Positions 10,701 through 19,803 of a stretch of DNA of 19,803 nt are shown here, in pieces. Source of the DNA: Phoronis ovalis (taxonomy: Eukaryota > Phoronida > Phoronidae); contig JAOXYB010087274.1 of NCBI GenBank assembly GCA_028565635.1, forward strand, positions 1 through 19,803, given 5' to 3'. The notes under the pieces were generated by a model. That model was not told the DNA's origin and made no database searches. It saw nothing but the letters and a program-made list of their open reading frames with translations. A program made the translations under genes and the position numbers. Numbering within the stretch: position 1 is the first letter of the stretch; every line of letters begins with the position of its first letter.

Positions 10701-12442
10701 AAGTGTCGATCGTTAAAAAACTATTTGCATTTTTCGTAGAGGTACGGTTTTCTTTGAAAATGGCGCGAAGCTCAAATGCGCATGGACGTCCGTCTTTTCT
10801 AAACAATCGAATCCATTGTTGCATCTTCTTTAAGGCCAGACCGGCTGTGACAGTACTGTGAAAATTGGTGCCGACACACACATGATTGATCATGATTACA
10901 GTCGACAGTGGCGGTACCGAGGGCAAGCAAATAGTCCATTGTATTTGACACAGGATACAGAAATGCGAATATCCATTGTTAGCTACATTTAATAAATGAG
11001 ATAGATACAACATGCTTGTACAACTAACCATAAACGGAAGATGAGAAATAAATGCGATTTGACATTTTGACAATTGAATGAAAGTAATTAAAGAATACGT
11101 GTAGGCATTATTTTTCTTTAGTTTTTAAAAGAATAATTTATTGTAACTAATATAATACACCACAGGTGCGATGATGCACAAAATAATAACAATAAAACTT
11201 TACTAACAATTATACAATAATGTGAAAACAAATATTATAATAACAACAGAAAACGCTGATATAACCTACTATAGTTATCAGCACATCCAAGGACAAAATC
11301 AGTTCTTATTTTAAAACTATCATGTACAAATTTCACTAGTGCTAGAATTATCTTATTGTTTTGATTACTTACAATGTGAATAAGTTTATTCGTTGAATTC
11401 ATTTCTTCAAAATTATCAATATTGACAATATTGAACAATTTAGATCTATGTTGGCCGACAGATGTCTCTCCAACGATCACAAGAATTTTAGAATGGAACT
11501 GTTTAATATTCTTATTGTTGTTCAAGTGTATAATAGATAACATTATGCACCGTGTTTAATCGCAGTATCTCATTATTATGACTAATACATTTCTTTTAGT
11601 TATTTTCAAAAATCCGTTCTTTATGATCGCTTATGCTGTAAGTAGCGTTACAAGGAATTCTAGTTTCTAGTTTCTGGAGCGCGTTTTCAAAGTTATTTAG
11701 TACCTATATAGATAGTTTTTTAGTACAGGCAGGGTTGTTCATATTGGCTTTTACGAACGTTACATGACCTCTAAATTACCTTTCAACATCATTGTTCAAC
11801 TTTTCAGCAAATAGCTGACTGCTTGCGACTTCTTGACCTCAAAATGTCCCCCTTAACTTGTCCTCTTAATCCAATAGGATGCCTGCTAAAGCAGCCCTGA
11901 AAGCCATCGGACATACTAGAATTTAACAACATTTATCAATATCAAAGCAATTTTTCTCCCGTTTCCTTTAAGGTTGGCCTTGTTTAGTTTTAATTAAAAA
12001 TGGGTACTTTGCTCAAAATGAAAGAAAGCAGCTTGTATGCAAGTACTAGATAGGTCCAGCTTCCTCGTTTTCCCTACAATCTGCTGTTACGTAGCAGCAG
12101 GTTTACTGGCATTATTAACAATCAGTGTACACCCTGGAGACATAATTATCTAGATTTGTGATTGCAACGAATTTTACCGGAACGACAGTCAAGATATTAT
12201 AAAAATATTTATCATCGTTGAAGTATCTCGGTTGAAGTACTTATAGATTATACGTAGTACAGTTGCTTTAGTTGGACGGAATCCTTGCTCCTGGAGCACG
12301 GCCTTGCATAAATACATCGGGTCATCTAAATATAGAAACACGCGAATTACAATGACAAACTAATATACGCCTCAATATTCCTACAAATTTAGGCAGTGTC
12401 AGCAGCTGTACGTACAATATCCTAAAAAACATTTACAGCAAA
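7795..12442. other. Intergenic region between the GCNT-like and BLVRB-like genes
   Basis: 4.6 kb of mostly AT-rich sequence between two divergently transcribed genes, so it should contain both promoters. I could not place either with confidence; TTATAAAAATA near 12195 is TATA-like but about 240 bases before the ATG. A less AT-rich island at about 10740-10930 overlaps a 146-codon minus-strand frame (10633-11073) of no recognised family. ATATATTC-GAAT-GAATATAT near 9760-9780 is a simple AT hairpin. No tRNA, rRNA or full transposon was recognised. Confidence 0.45.
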
Positions 12443-15400
12443 ATGAAAGTGGCAGTTTTAGGTGCTACTGGACCTTCTGGCCTACAGCTAGTCTGTCAAG
12501 CATTAGACAAAGGGCATGAAGTGACAGCTATAGTTCGGAGTCCAGATAAACTGAGTCATATTCAGCACGAGAAGTTACAGGTAAAATGAAGGTTTTATGT
12601 AACCTGAACACTTTACATGCTCCAGTTACTTTACATATGTTGTAATACATGCGACCAGCGGTATAATTTGTGTGTATACATTCAGACTTAGACTTGCTTA
12701 AGTTCTTGTGAACTTAAACAAAAAAAAAAATTAATGTTTATTTCTCTTTTTTATGTCTTTTACATCAGTGTTTTTAACTATCTTGCAAAAATTTTGTTTT
12801 TTACTATCATATATATGTTGAGTGTTAGCCGCCCACAGACTATTATAATATAGTCAATATAAACTTAACTCTGAGATGAAACTCAATGTTAGGGTAGTAT
12901 TACCATGGGTAGTACGGTCATGAAGCCAGGACTAATATTACCACAGATTAATTATTTACCACGTCCTTTGACAAGCACTCTGAATTAATATAATAGGCCT
13001 TTGAAAGAAATAACAGAACTATTAGTTTTTATTGTATTGACAATGTATTTCATTTATTTCTTGACCAACAGAAAATCTTACATCTGTATGGTCACTACAG
13101 AATTAAATTACTAACTAAACACAATCTACACTGTCAATCTATTTTACAAACTAACAATTCTAACAACTATCATAATTTAGAGGAACAGAATTGTTTAGTG
13201 AAGTGCTGGGTGTAGTATCAATATCTAGTGGTTTTTGTGACAAAGCTATCAAAGTCATAAGGGAGGGGGGGGGCTCTGTCAATTTAACAAGACTTATTTA
13301 GTTCTCCTGATATTAACCTTTATCGTTCGATAATATATATTTGTAAACTTTTTTACGTTTGGACGAGTTTACTGCCGGAATTTTTGCTTGCATTCTTACT
13401 CAGTTGCACAACAAACGAAACATAACTACTATAATGTTGTTTTGCTCAAAATTCAGAGTATTAAAGCATTATAATTGGTCAAAATGTCTCAAGAATATAA
13501 ATTGTAATCATTTATTTCATTTTTGAAATATTTGTTGAATTTGTGAAGTATGTTGAATAATATACACTAAATCAAAAATGCCCCACGTAATAATGCGCAT
13601 TATATTTTGTTGGTTTATTATTCACAAATGCTTTTTCCATCATTTTTTATATTTTGCAGGTTGTAAAGGGTGACTTATTTTCAGAGGACGATCTCACCAG
13701 GCATTTCGGTGGAATGGACGCCGTGCTTATAGCGTTAGGATGTCCACCAAAGCTGCCATTTACCACAATAACACTGCATTCTGATACTATAAAACCTATT
13801 GTTGCTGCTATGAGAAATAATAATGTAAAGAGAATGGTGGTCATCACAGCTTGGTGCACTAAATGTAAGTACCTACGCCTGGGCAAGTATATATGAGAGT
13901 TAAAGTATCCATCGTACTAGGGTACCATGTCTCCTCTGCATCCTTCTATGTGACGGCGGATAAACAGTATATCTGAAGCCAAAACAGCTGACGTGGTTGG
14001 CTACCATCGTATATCTGAAGCCAAAACAGCTGACGTGGTTGGCTACCATCGTATATCTGAAGCCAAAACAGCTGACGTGGTTGGCTACCATCGTATATCT
14101 GAAGCCGAAACAGCTGACGTGGTTGGCTACCATCGTATATCTGAAGCCGAAACAGCTGACGTGGTTGGCTACCATCGTACCAGATGTAGTTCTTATGAGA
14201 TATCAGCACATCAATTTTTCAAAAATTCTATATTAAAATTCTGTATTAATTTTTGTGCGAAGTTACACTTTTTGCGTATTGCATGGATAACAGCAGACTT
14301 GTCAAATGTCCGGAACGCGACGGACTGGTCTATTCGCGAAGTAAAAAACACGAGTGCCTGAATTTAACCAGACTGGGTTACTCCTATTGCTGCTTTCTAA
14401 TTGTTTAAGAATATTTGTAATGTTTAAGTTTTTTGCGAATTAATATTCTTAATAAGGAGTGAAATTCGAAATGCAATAGCAAGAAATAGAGCACTCAAAA
14501 AATTTGGTCCATGTGTTAATTATTATTCCCGTTTGATTAGATATAACTGCGTTTTTTGCCAGACATATATAAATAACAGTATTCTATGTATATTTAGATA
14601 CTCCTACTAATCCAAAACGGCTTGAATGGTTTTTCAAACCCTTAGTTATCGGTAGAAATCTTGACGATATGGGAAGAATGGAAGATTATCTTGAACAACA
14701 GTGTCAAGATATTGACTACACCGTTGTTAGGCCACCCGGACTTACCAATGATCCTATAAGCGGTAAGTACAATCGCAGACTTAACTGGGGGGGCGTGGAT
14801 CAAAATTCATGGTTTTTTAAATAAGCAACAAACTGAATTTTCCCTACATGTTTCATCATCTGGAACTGGCTTAGGCAAAATATCTTCAGATCGGTTAATG
14901 GTCCGCACTATAAACATATATTACAGTAATACAATCTTACTTTTATAGAAACATTTTTCTCGCCAGGTGTCGGTGTAGAGATATGATACACATTTTAGAC
15001 CCCATCAAAATATGCTTGTTCATAATGAAAATCTGTACTGAAGTGCAGGTAATAGCTAGGCTATAGTTTTATGCAAATGGTTCTTACTGTACCAGTGACA
15101 TTTTGTATTTTATGCCAGCTTGACAGAAAAAATTTGGCAATAAGATTTAGTGTTCGTGCATCGTTAACAAGATTTAGTTTCCGTGTTACTTTCGCTAAAA
15201 ATGTGTTTCTTCGAAAGGTACCAATTTTTATTAGATTCCCTTTTCACTTTCGTTTAAATGAATTAAAGGTGTTTGTTTTTGCCGAAGGGAATATTAGAAT
15301 ATCTACTTGCACATTTTTGTTGTTACATAATGAACACCATGTTTTGAAGGCACAGTAAACGATGTTTGCAAAATTGTTAATGATATTTGTATGTATATTT

Positions 15401-15544
15401 GTAGATAAAGAAATGGAAATTGCCGAAGATTACCATGTACCTAGCCAGAGAAATTCAATGGCCAGAGCTGATGTTGCTAGATTTATGTTGGACTGTTTAG
15501 ATCAGGGTTTATATTTTAAGAAAATGGTTGCAATTATTACCTAA
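12443..15544 (+). CDS. NAD(P)-binding atypical SDR, biliverdin IXb / flavin reductase-like (BLVRB type)
   Basis: Four exons, 12443-12580, 13660-13864, 14598-14762 and 15405-15544 (TAA 15542-15544), give 215 residues; human BLVRB has 206. The junctions are CAG|GTAAAA...TTGCAG|GTTG (phase 0), AAAT|GTAAGT...TTTAG|ATAC (split Tyr) and AGCG|GTAAGT...TTGTAG|ATAA (split Asp). The protein opens directly into a Rossmann fold, MKVAVLGATGPSG, with the dinucleotide-binding glycines 7, 10 and 13. HEVTAIVRSP has the Arg expected to contact the NADP phosphate. VVKGD, MDAVLIALG, IVAAMRNNNVKRMVVITAW, IDYTVVRPPGLT and the terminal ARADVARFMLDCL follow in family order. Such enzymes reduce flavins, biliverdin IXb or quinones with NADPH in the cytosol; the real substrate is unknown. 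The Ser of the BLVRB TSA motif appears to be Ala here (TAW), by eye. No signal peptide is seen. The ATG lies in CAAAATGA, just after a CATTTACAG that could be a 3' splice site of a leader intron. No AATAAA was found in the 250 bases after the stop. Confidence 0.9.
12581..13659. other. BLVRB-like intron 1, nothing recognised
   Basis: AT-rich intron of 1.08 kb with an A run near 12719-12729 and a G run near 13263-13273. No ORF, inverted repeat or mobile element was seen. Confidence 0.5.
13967..14176 (+). repeat. 42-bp minisatellite, five exact-length copies, in intron 2 of the BLVRB-like gene
   Basis: Units start at 13967, 14009, 14051, 14093 and 14135, all 42 bases long. They differ only at one A/G site: GAAGCCAAAAC in units 1-3 and GAAGCCGAAAC in units 4-5. 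Each unit holds ACAGCTGACGTGG followed by TTGGCTACCATC. Because 42 is a multiple of three and the unit has few stops, several frames stay open on both strands, making false ORFs. It starts about 100 bases after the exon 2 donor. Confidence 0.97.
14763..15404. other. BLVRB-like intron 3, nothing recognised
   Basis: AT-rich intron of 642 bases. A 95-codon open frame at 15071-15358 ends before the acceptor at 15404, is out of register with the real exon and matches no family I know. Confidence 0.5.
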
Positions 15545-16795
15545 TGCAAAAGGTTATATTGGAGAGACGTCCAGGCAGGAAAGTATATTGGAAAATGCCT
15601 TGCATTATGTTGGAAATGTGTATATTATATGACATAAATTGTGGGTTCCGATTCAATATTTATGCACATTATAAAGACCTGAAAGTATGAGTTCACATGC
15701 GATCATAATTATCATAATTTTCATTCAGTGGTAAAAGAGACATTTATAGATTACATTCAAATGAACAGTGTGATCCCAATAGGTTTTTTGCATGCACTTG
15801 GTGGAGCCACCATTCTCAGACCCAAACGATCGCAGCATGTCGCATTCAGTGAATGAACAATGACGTAGTTCTGCGTGCGCTCACGCGATTCATTCACAAA
15901 ACGTATTCTTCGCATGCTGAGCCAGAACCAAAAAAAAATCTTGGGTTCTTTGATCTAAGAAAATACCCTCGTTTTTGTGAGCATATCAATACATAAACAA
16001 CTAGTTATTAATATTTTTTATTTTGTTAAATTTTCACCGGTTAAAGCTTTTCTAAAGTCAGATTTAAAAAACAAGTTTTATGTATAACTAAAGGATGCCG
16101 GTATTGAAAGAGTCTGACTGCAGCGCCCTCAAGTGCATGCGAATAGTCTATTGTATTCGTCCACAACGGTGATTTGCGAAACAAGAACTTTTTCTTATAA
16201 AATAGGGCACTTTTGAAAATTATGAAATTTTGAATCCTGTTACGAGGTAGTATATCACTTGCGCTGATGAAAAATGTTTCAACTTTTTTTCCATTAAAAT
16301 GTTTAAAATAACATATGAATTTCAAGGTGACGCGGGAGAGTGAGGTATAATATAGTTTTAATTTTTTCCAAATAAAATATTTTAAAGCAAAAATATCTAA
16401 TTCAGTGTTATCTACTGTACTGGTAATTAGCTAGGATATACAACATAACTGTAAAACGGCTTACAGATTCAGTATGTACCTTGCGGTATGTACCATTGGT
16501 TCCGTCAAATCTGATACGTCACAGACAACAATTAACTTAAAACGTTTTAAACAATTTAGCGATTTTTCATTTTGTCTAACTATATTTTTAGAATTATAAT
16601 CGTCTAACCGCTTTAATATATATATGTCTAAAAATACTATCAACTATTTAAAAGCATAAATTGGAAAAAAAAACATTGTCTCATCACTAAATATCTCATG
16701 TGAATTTACACCTGAGAGATAAGAACAACTTAACGGAATAACTTTAATTTAAACTTATATATTATCATTCCTGGCTACAGCTTGGATGAAGCAAG
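15545..16795. other. Spacer between the BLVRB-like and lectin genes
   Basis: 1.25 kb including the lectin promoter region. GTGAATGAA (15850) and TTCATTCAC (about 15889-15897) bound a G+C-richer hairpin-like segment. GCGCCCTCAAGTGCATGCGAATAGTC at about 16123-16148 resembles a segment near 10910-10945. No gene was recognised. Confidence 0.45.
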
Positions 16796-19443
16796 ATGTA
16801 TATACTTCTGCTTTCAACCTTACTTGTCGCAGTATCTCCTACCAAAGCGGCGACAGGGCCGGCTGGAGAAGTTACTGAAAAGTGCTGTAACAATGCTGAA
16901 TTTCTGACTGAAATTCAAAAACAGCAACTATCGCTGAAAGCTTTGGAAACTCTTGTGAATCAACGATTAAATGCTTTGGAAACTCTTATGGGGTATTTAG
17001 GAAGTGCGATGACTAGCTTTGCTACTAAAAATCAGCAGTCGTATCAGGCAACCGAGCAGACTTGCAGGAAGTTAGATTCTTATCTGACTACAACATTTCC
17101 TTCTTGCCCAGCTGGTTACATAAAGAACGTAAATTCGTGCTATAAATTCGTCCCGATTTCGACCGATTGGACAACAGCTGCTGACCGCTGCCATCAAGAT
17201 GGTAGTCACCTGGTAGCTATTGAATCACGTGAAGAACAATTGTTCTTGGAACAGTCAATTACACACGCTGGCAAGGGAATCGATTTTTGGTGGACAGGGG
17301 GACAAGACATGGCGAATGAAGGGAATTGGTACTGGGAGTCAACAACTACCGGTTTTAACTATACTAACTGGCATCTCGGTAGGCAGTCTAATTTAATCAA
17401 TTGCTCTATGCATTTTAGATCTTGGTTCTAACTTGTTTCAGTTATAATTACTGGTATGTATTGCTGACGTTCATACAGAACTGTGAGTGTAAGATAAGTA
17501 TGTGTTTGCTGTGTAGATGGTTCATGATTTTTATGTTGACAATTCAATTTTTACGGCAGTAGTTAATTTATTTCAAACTATAAATATGGTAGAAATCTTA
17601 AATGTATTTAACTATGGATATATACAGTAGTTCCCGTAAATGAATTTCTACCAAACTAAAACAAGGATTTCCTCCGATGTCTAAGTAGAGGAGAAACAAT
17701 AAAACACTCTCTGTAATAAACATTACAAATAATCGGATTGTGTTGGTTACAAGCAAAGAAAGTGGGAATATCATAGAGCCCAAAGTATTCGCTAATACGA
17801 GTATTAATAGTAGAAATGTTAAACAACATTCTGAAAGCAGTATAATACACGAGCGTCAAATACTAAGTTATGATCAAAGACAAGTGAACCGTTCCAGGAA
17901 TTGAAATTGTCAAAATTGAGGTTCTTGATACTTTTTTTATATTGGAATTAAAATAATACTAGTGTGACTGGTGCAAACGACATGTGATGTTGGTTTTGAG
18001 TCAAGACGCACAAAGAATTATCTGGCAAGTTCACACTGAATTTAAACTGCATACAACGTACATGCGAGTGAGTCCATCTCACTAAGTTCACTAGGTTCAT
18101 GCTGCATAATCGTGAAAATTAATCTAAGACGGAACGTAAAAGAGCACTTTATCAAATATCATATTCATAATAGTATGCTTTTAATTGCAAAAAGAAAGGA
18201 AACTCTATATCTATATAACAGCTGTTATCAAGAAATATTGTACGTAGAAAAAGCCCGGGGGGTACTGCCGTTCAAAGTCACTATATATATGTGTGTGCCG
18301 CCCACTAGGCCCCCTTTTTCAGCTCCCGCATTTACCACAGGGTATTTTTTCACGCTTCTCAGAGGTTTATTTACCGCAGGGTATACTTTCTTGTTAGATA
18401 TTTACCACAGGGTATATTTTCAAAAATATTCATTTACCACAGGGTGTATTTCTTTGAAAACGCATTTACCACAGGTATTAAAAATTAAAGTTCGTAAATT
18501 TTTCCACATTTATTTACCATAGGGTATATAATTTACAAGTGAATTTTACACAGGGTATCTACAGTATTTCGGGAGAGTTATTTACGACAGGTTATAATTT
18601 TCACGTTTTTCATTTACGACAGGGTGTATTTTTAGTGATCTTTATTTACCACATGATCAGAGTTTTTTAACCTGGGCCGCACACCCCTACTAACTTTTCT
18701 GTCGAGTACCCCAGGGAGAAAAAGCCAATGGTAACAATACACGTTAGTTAACCCGCAAGGTAATACAAACTTGATCTCATTAGTCAACAGATAAAAAGCG
18801 ATTAAATAGTAAAATGTACTTTAAAGAATGATGATGACTGTTGTGGGAAGTACTTTATAGCATTTTATAGCGAGCTTGCGAGTGTATTGTCTTGATAGTG
18901 TGACCTTTCGTGACCTTCACAGAAAACTATCTTGAATTTGTTTGATGTACAAATATACTCTTCCAATCTCTTCAATTTCTTTTTAAAATCTATTTAGATT
19001 CGTTTAATTTTAGTTTAATTACAATTAAGCAATTGTTTCCAGTAAATTTAACACCCAGCTGAGATGATAGTAACCTACAGCGCCGCTGTGGCACAAATTA
19101 GATTTCATTGTGCTCGTTTCAAAATTACCCCATGAATTTATTTCAGTACAATAAAATCTTTCATTTTGCAATTAAAATCTCACTAAATTATTTCTACTTC
19201 TATTATTGCATATTACTAATGAGTAATACGTACGCAATAATAACATATACAACTACATAGCCTTTTAACAAAGGCAGGGTTACTTATATTGGCTTTTATT
19301 TCTGTTTTTTACATGCAGGTCAACCTGACGATTCAGGCGCAAAAGAGGATTGCATGGACATTACCCAATCGTGGAATTTCCACTGGAACGATCTTCCTTG
19401 TAGTCATAAAGCAGATGGCTTTATTTGCGAGTTGAAATTATAA
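16796..19443 (+). CDS. Secreted C-type lectin, galactose-type (QPD) CTLD with coiled-coil neck
   Basis: Two exons, 16796-17378 and 19319-19443 (TAA 19441-19443), give 235 residues. The donor TCG|GTAGGC and acceptor CATGCAG|GTCAAC join in phase 1 (Gly195). Residues 1 to about 18 (MYILLLSTLLVAVSPTKA) form a signal peptide. A CC pair at 30-31 and a leucine-rich stretch at about 44-66 (LKALETLVNQRLNALETLM) suggest a coiled-coil neck for oligomer formation. The CTLD runs from Cys104 to Cys231: the long form with Cys104-Cys115, then the canonical Cys132-Cys231 and Cys206-Cys222 pairs. FWWTGGQD is the WIGL-like core. Exon 2 opens with QPD (196-198), the galactose-type calcium/sugar motif, and WND (217-219) completes the site. 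NYT at 188-190 is a glycosylation sequon. The expected role is calcium-dependent binding of galactose or GalNAc outside the cell, in mucus, haemolymph or innate recognition. Without exon 2 the exon 1 frame ends at 17431 and would lack half the binding site. A TATA-like TTATATATTA lies at 16755-16764, but a CTACAG just before the ATG could also be a splice site. Confidence 0.92.
17379..18245. other. Left part of the lectin intron, nothing recognised
   Basis: AT-rich sequence between the exon 1 donor and the mobile element. Two overlapping minus-strand frames of 61-67 codons at 17598-17859 look like chance. Confidence 0.5.
18254..18716. mobile_element. Non-autonomous DNA-transposon-like element in the lectin intron, 8-bp target duplication
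   Basis: The ends are inverted: CCCGGGGGGTAC at 18254-18265 and GTACCCCAGGG at 18706-18716, matching except for one base and one gap. The element is flanked by an identical 8-base direct repeat, AGAAAAAG, at 18246-18253 and 18717-18724, as expected of a target-site duplication. Eight bases fits hAT and a few other superfamilies. It is 463 bases long with no transposase ORF. CCCGGGGGGTACT ends followed by a GTGTGTGCCGCCC stretch resemble a repeat type common in marine invertebrate genomes (from memory, not searched). Confidence 0.75.
18330..18660 (+). repeat. Degenerate ~32-bp tandem array inside the element
   Basis: Ten copies of a core ATTTACCACAGGGTATATTTT start at about 18330, 18369, 18400, 18432, 18464, 18512, 18543, 18580, 18612 and 18644. 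The commonest spacing is 31-32 bases. Copies vary (CCGCAGG, CCATAGG, CGACAGG). The array sits between the ends of the mobile element. Confidence 0.85.
18725..19318. other. Right part of the lectin intron
   Basis: AT-rich sequence ending in a good pyrimidine tract and CATGCAG. Just before it, GGCAGGGTTACTTATATTGG (19273-19292) resembles GGCAGGGTTGTTCATATTGG near 11728. CAGCGCCGCTG at about 19078 is a short palindrome. Confidence 0.4.
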
Positions 19444-19803
19444 AAACTTAAAAAGTAGCCAGTTAGTTAAATTCGCAATTAACTTTAAAATTTAAAAATA
19501 GGGAATCAATCTTTAAACTTACGCATTTGTGGAGATCCTTTTCAAATGTTGGTTACATTATTGCCAGCAAAGAAATTGATGCTGTACGCTGTATGTCACT
19601 CACAGAACAATGTTCAGTTATTTCCTTTCATTTTACTTTGTTTCGCTACGCATGTTTCTGGTTCGCTGATGACCAACAATTTACTTCGAATAGTATCTAC
19701 TTCTTATTTTCTTGTATTTGAGAAATTTTAATTAATAGGTCTGAATCCTGGTTCTAGCTGAATTAAATGGTGCACAACCACGATATAGCTATCAATTGGT
19801 GAA
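19444..19803. other. 3' flank of the lectin gene
   Basis: AT-rich, presumably 3' UTR and beyond. No AATAAA was found; the weaker ATTAAA lies at 19762-19767, about 320 bases after the stop. Two overlapping short frames at 19527-19731 match nothing. Confidence 0.4.

Noticed and set aside
10633-11073. 146-codon minus-strand frame
   Set aside because: No family recognised and no signal, domain or splice context that would support a gene; kept only as a possible repeat in the findings.
11235-11543. 102-codon minus-strand frame
   Set aside because: AT-rich composition (many N, I, K, L) typical of chance frames; no recognisable motif.
13647-13886. 79-codon minus-strand frame opposite exon 2 of the BLVRB-like gene
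   Set aside because: It is the antisense shadow of a strongly supported exon.
13967-14176. CRISPR-like array
   Set aside because: The units are contiguous with no variable spacers, and the DNA is eukaryotic.
13900-14361. Four long open frames (79-122 codons) on both strands over the 42-bp array
   Set aside because: They exist only because the repeat length is a multiple of three; the protein-like repetition is the minisatellite translated, and the region is an intron.
17379-17431. Continuation of the lectin exon 1 frame to a stop at 17431
   Set aside because: Reading through the donor loses the QPD/WND site and three conserved cysteines, all supplied in phase by the exon at 19319; at most an intron-retention form.
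18112-18522. 136-codon plus-strand frame
   Set aside because: It runs across the boundary of the mobile element and through its repeat array; the repeated residues are the array translated.
18330-18660. CRISPR-like regular repeat
   Set aside because: The repeats are degenerate and the intervening bases are part of the repeat; it lies inside a transposon-like element.
19735-19760. tRNA-like B-box (GGTCTGAATCC)
   Set aside because: No matching A-box or cloverleaf could be built around it.

Overview
The window is AT-rich eukaryotic DNA with intron-split genes, GT-AG splice junctions, an AATAAA poly(A) signal and many small transposon remnants. The gene content fits a marine invertebrate, most likely a mollusc and perhaps a bivalve: an animal CASD1-type sialate O-acetyltransferase domain, a family 14 beta-1,6-GlcNAc-transferase, a biliverdin/flavin-reductase-like protein and a secreted C-type lectin. 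The species cannot be fixed from the sequence, and no bacterial, viral or organellar gene was recognised.

Layout. (1) Positions 520-4168, plus strand: the last six coding exons of a CASD1-like gene whose 5' part lies left of the window. It stops just after one membrane helix and lacks the multi-pass domain of full-length CASD1. (2) Positions 4727-7794, minus strand, convergent with gene 1: a two-exon GCNT-like glycosyltransferase. The large exon carries a one-base frame disruption just before its splice donor, and the 3' end is tandemly duplicated. (3) Positions 7795-12442: an intergenic stretch of about 4.6 kb with no gene I can support. (4) Positions 12443-15544, plus strand: a complete four-exon NAD(P)-binding oxidoreductase of the BLVRB type, with a 42-bp x 5 minisatellite in intron 2. 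(5) Positions 16796-19443, plus strand: a complete two-exon C-type lectin with signal peptide, coiled-coil neck and a QPD/WND sugar-binding site. Its intron holds a 463-bp DNA-transposon-like element with a perfect 8-bp target-site duplication and an internal array of a roughly 32-bp repeat.

How the genes relate. Three of the four genes concern glycans: one adds O-acetyl groups to sialic acid (by family), one makes beta-1,6 branches on O-glycans, and one is a predicted galactose-type lectin. Whether this is functional clustering or chance cannot be told from one window. All four gene models were built by reading across splice sites: open frames, splice phases and family landmarks agree at every junction, except for the single frame break in the glycosyltransferase. 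Comparisons with family members were made by eye from memory of the families; no database search was run.
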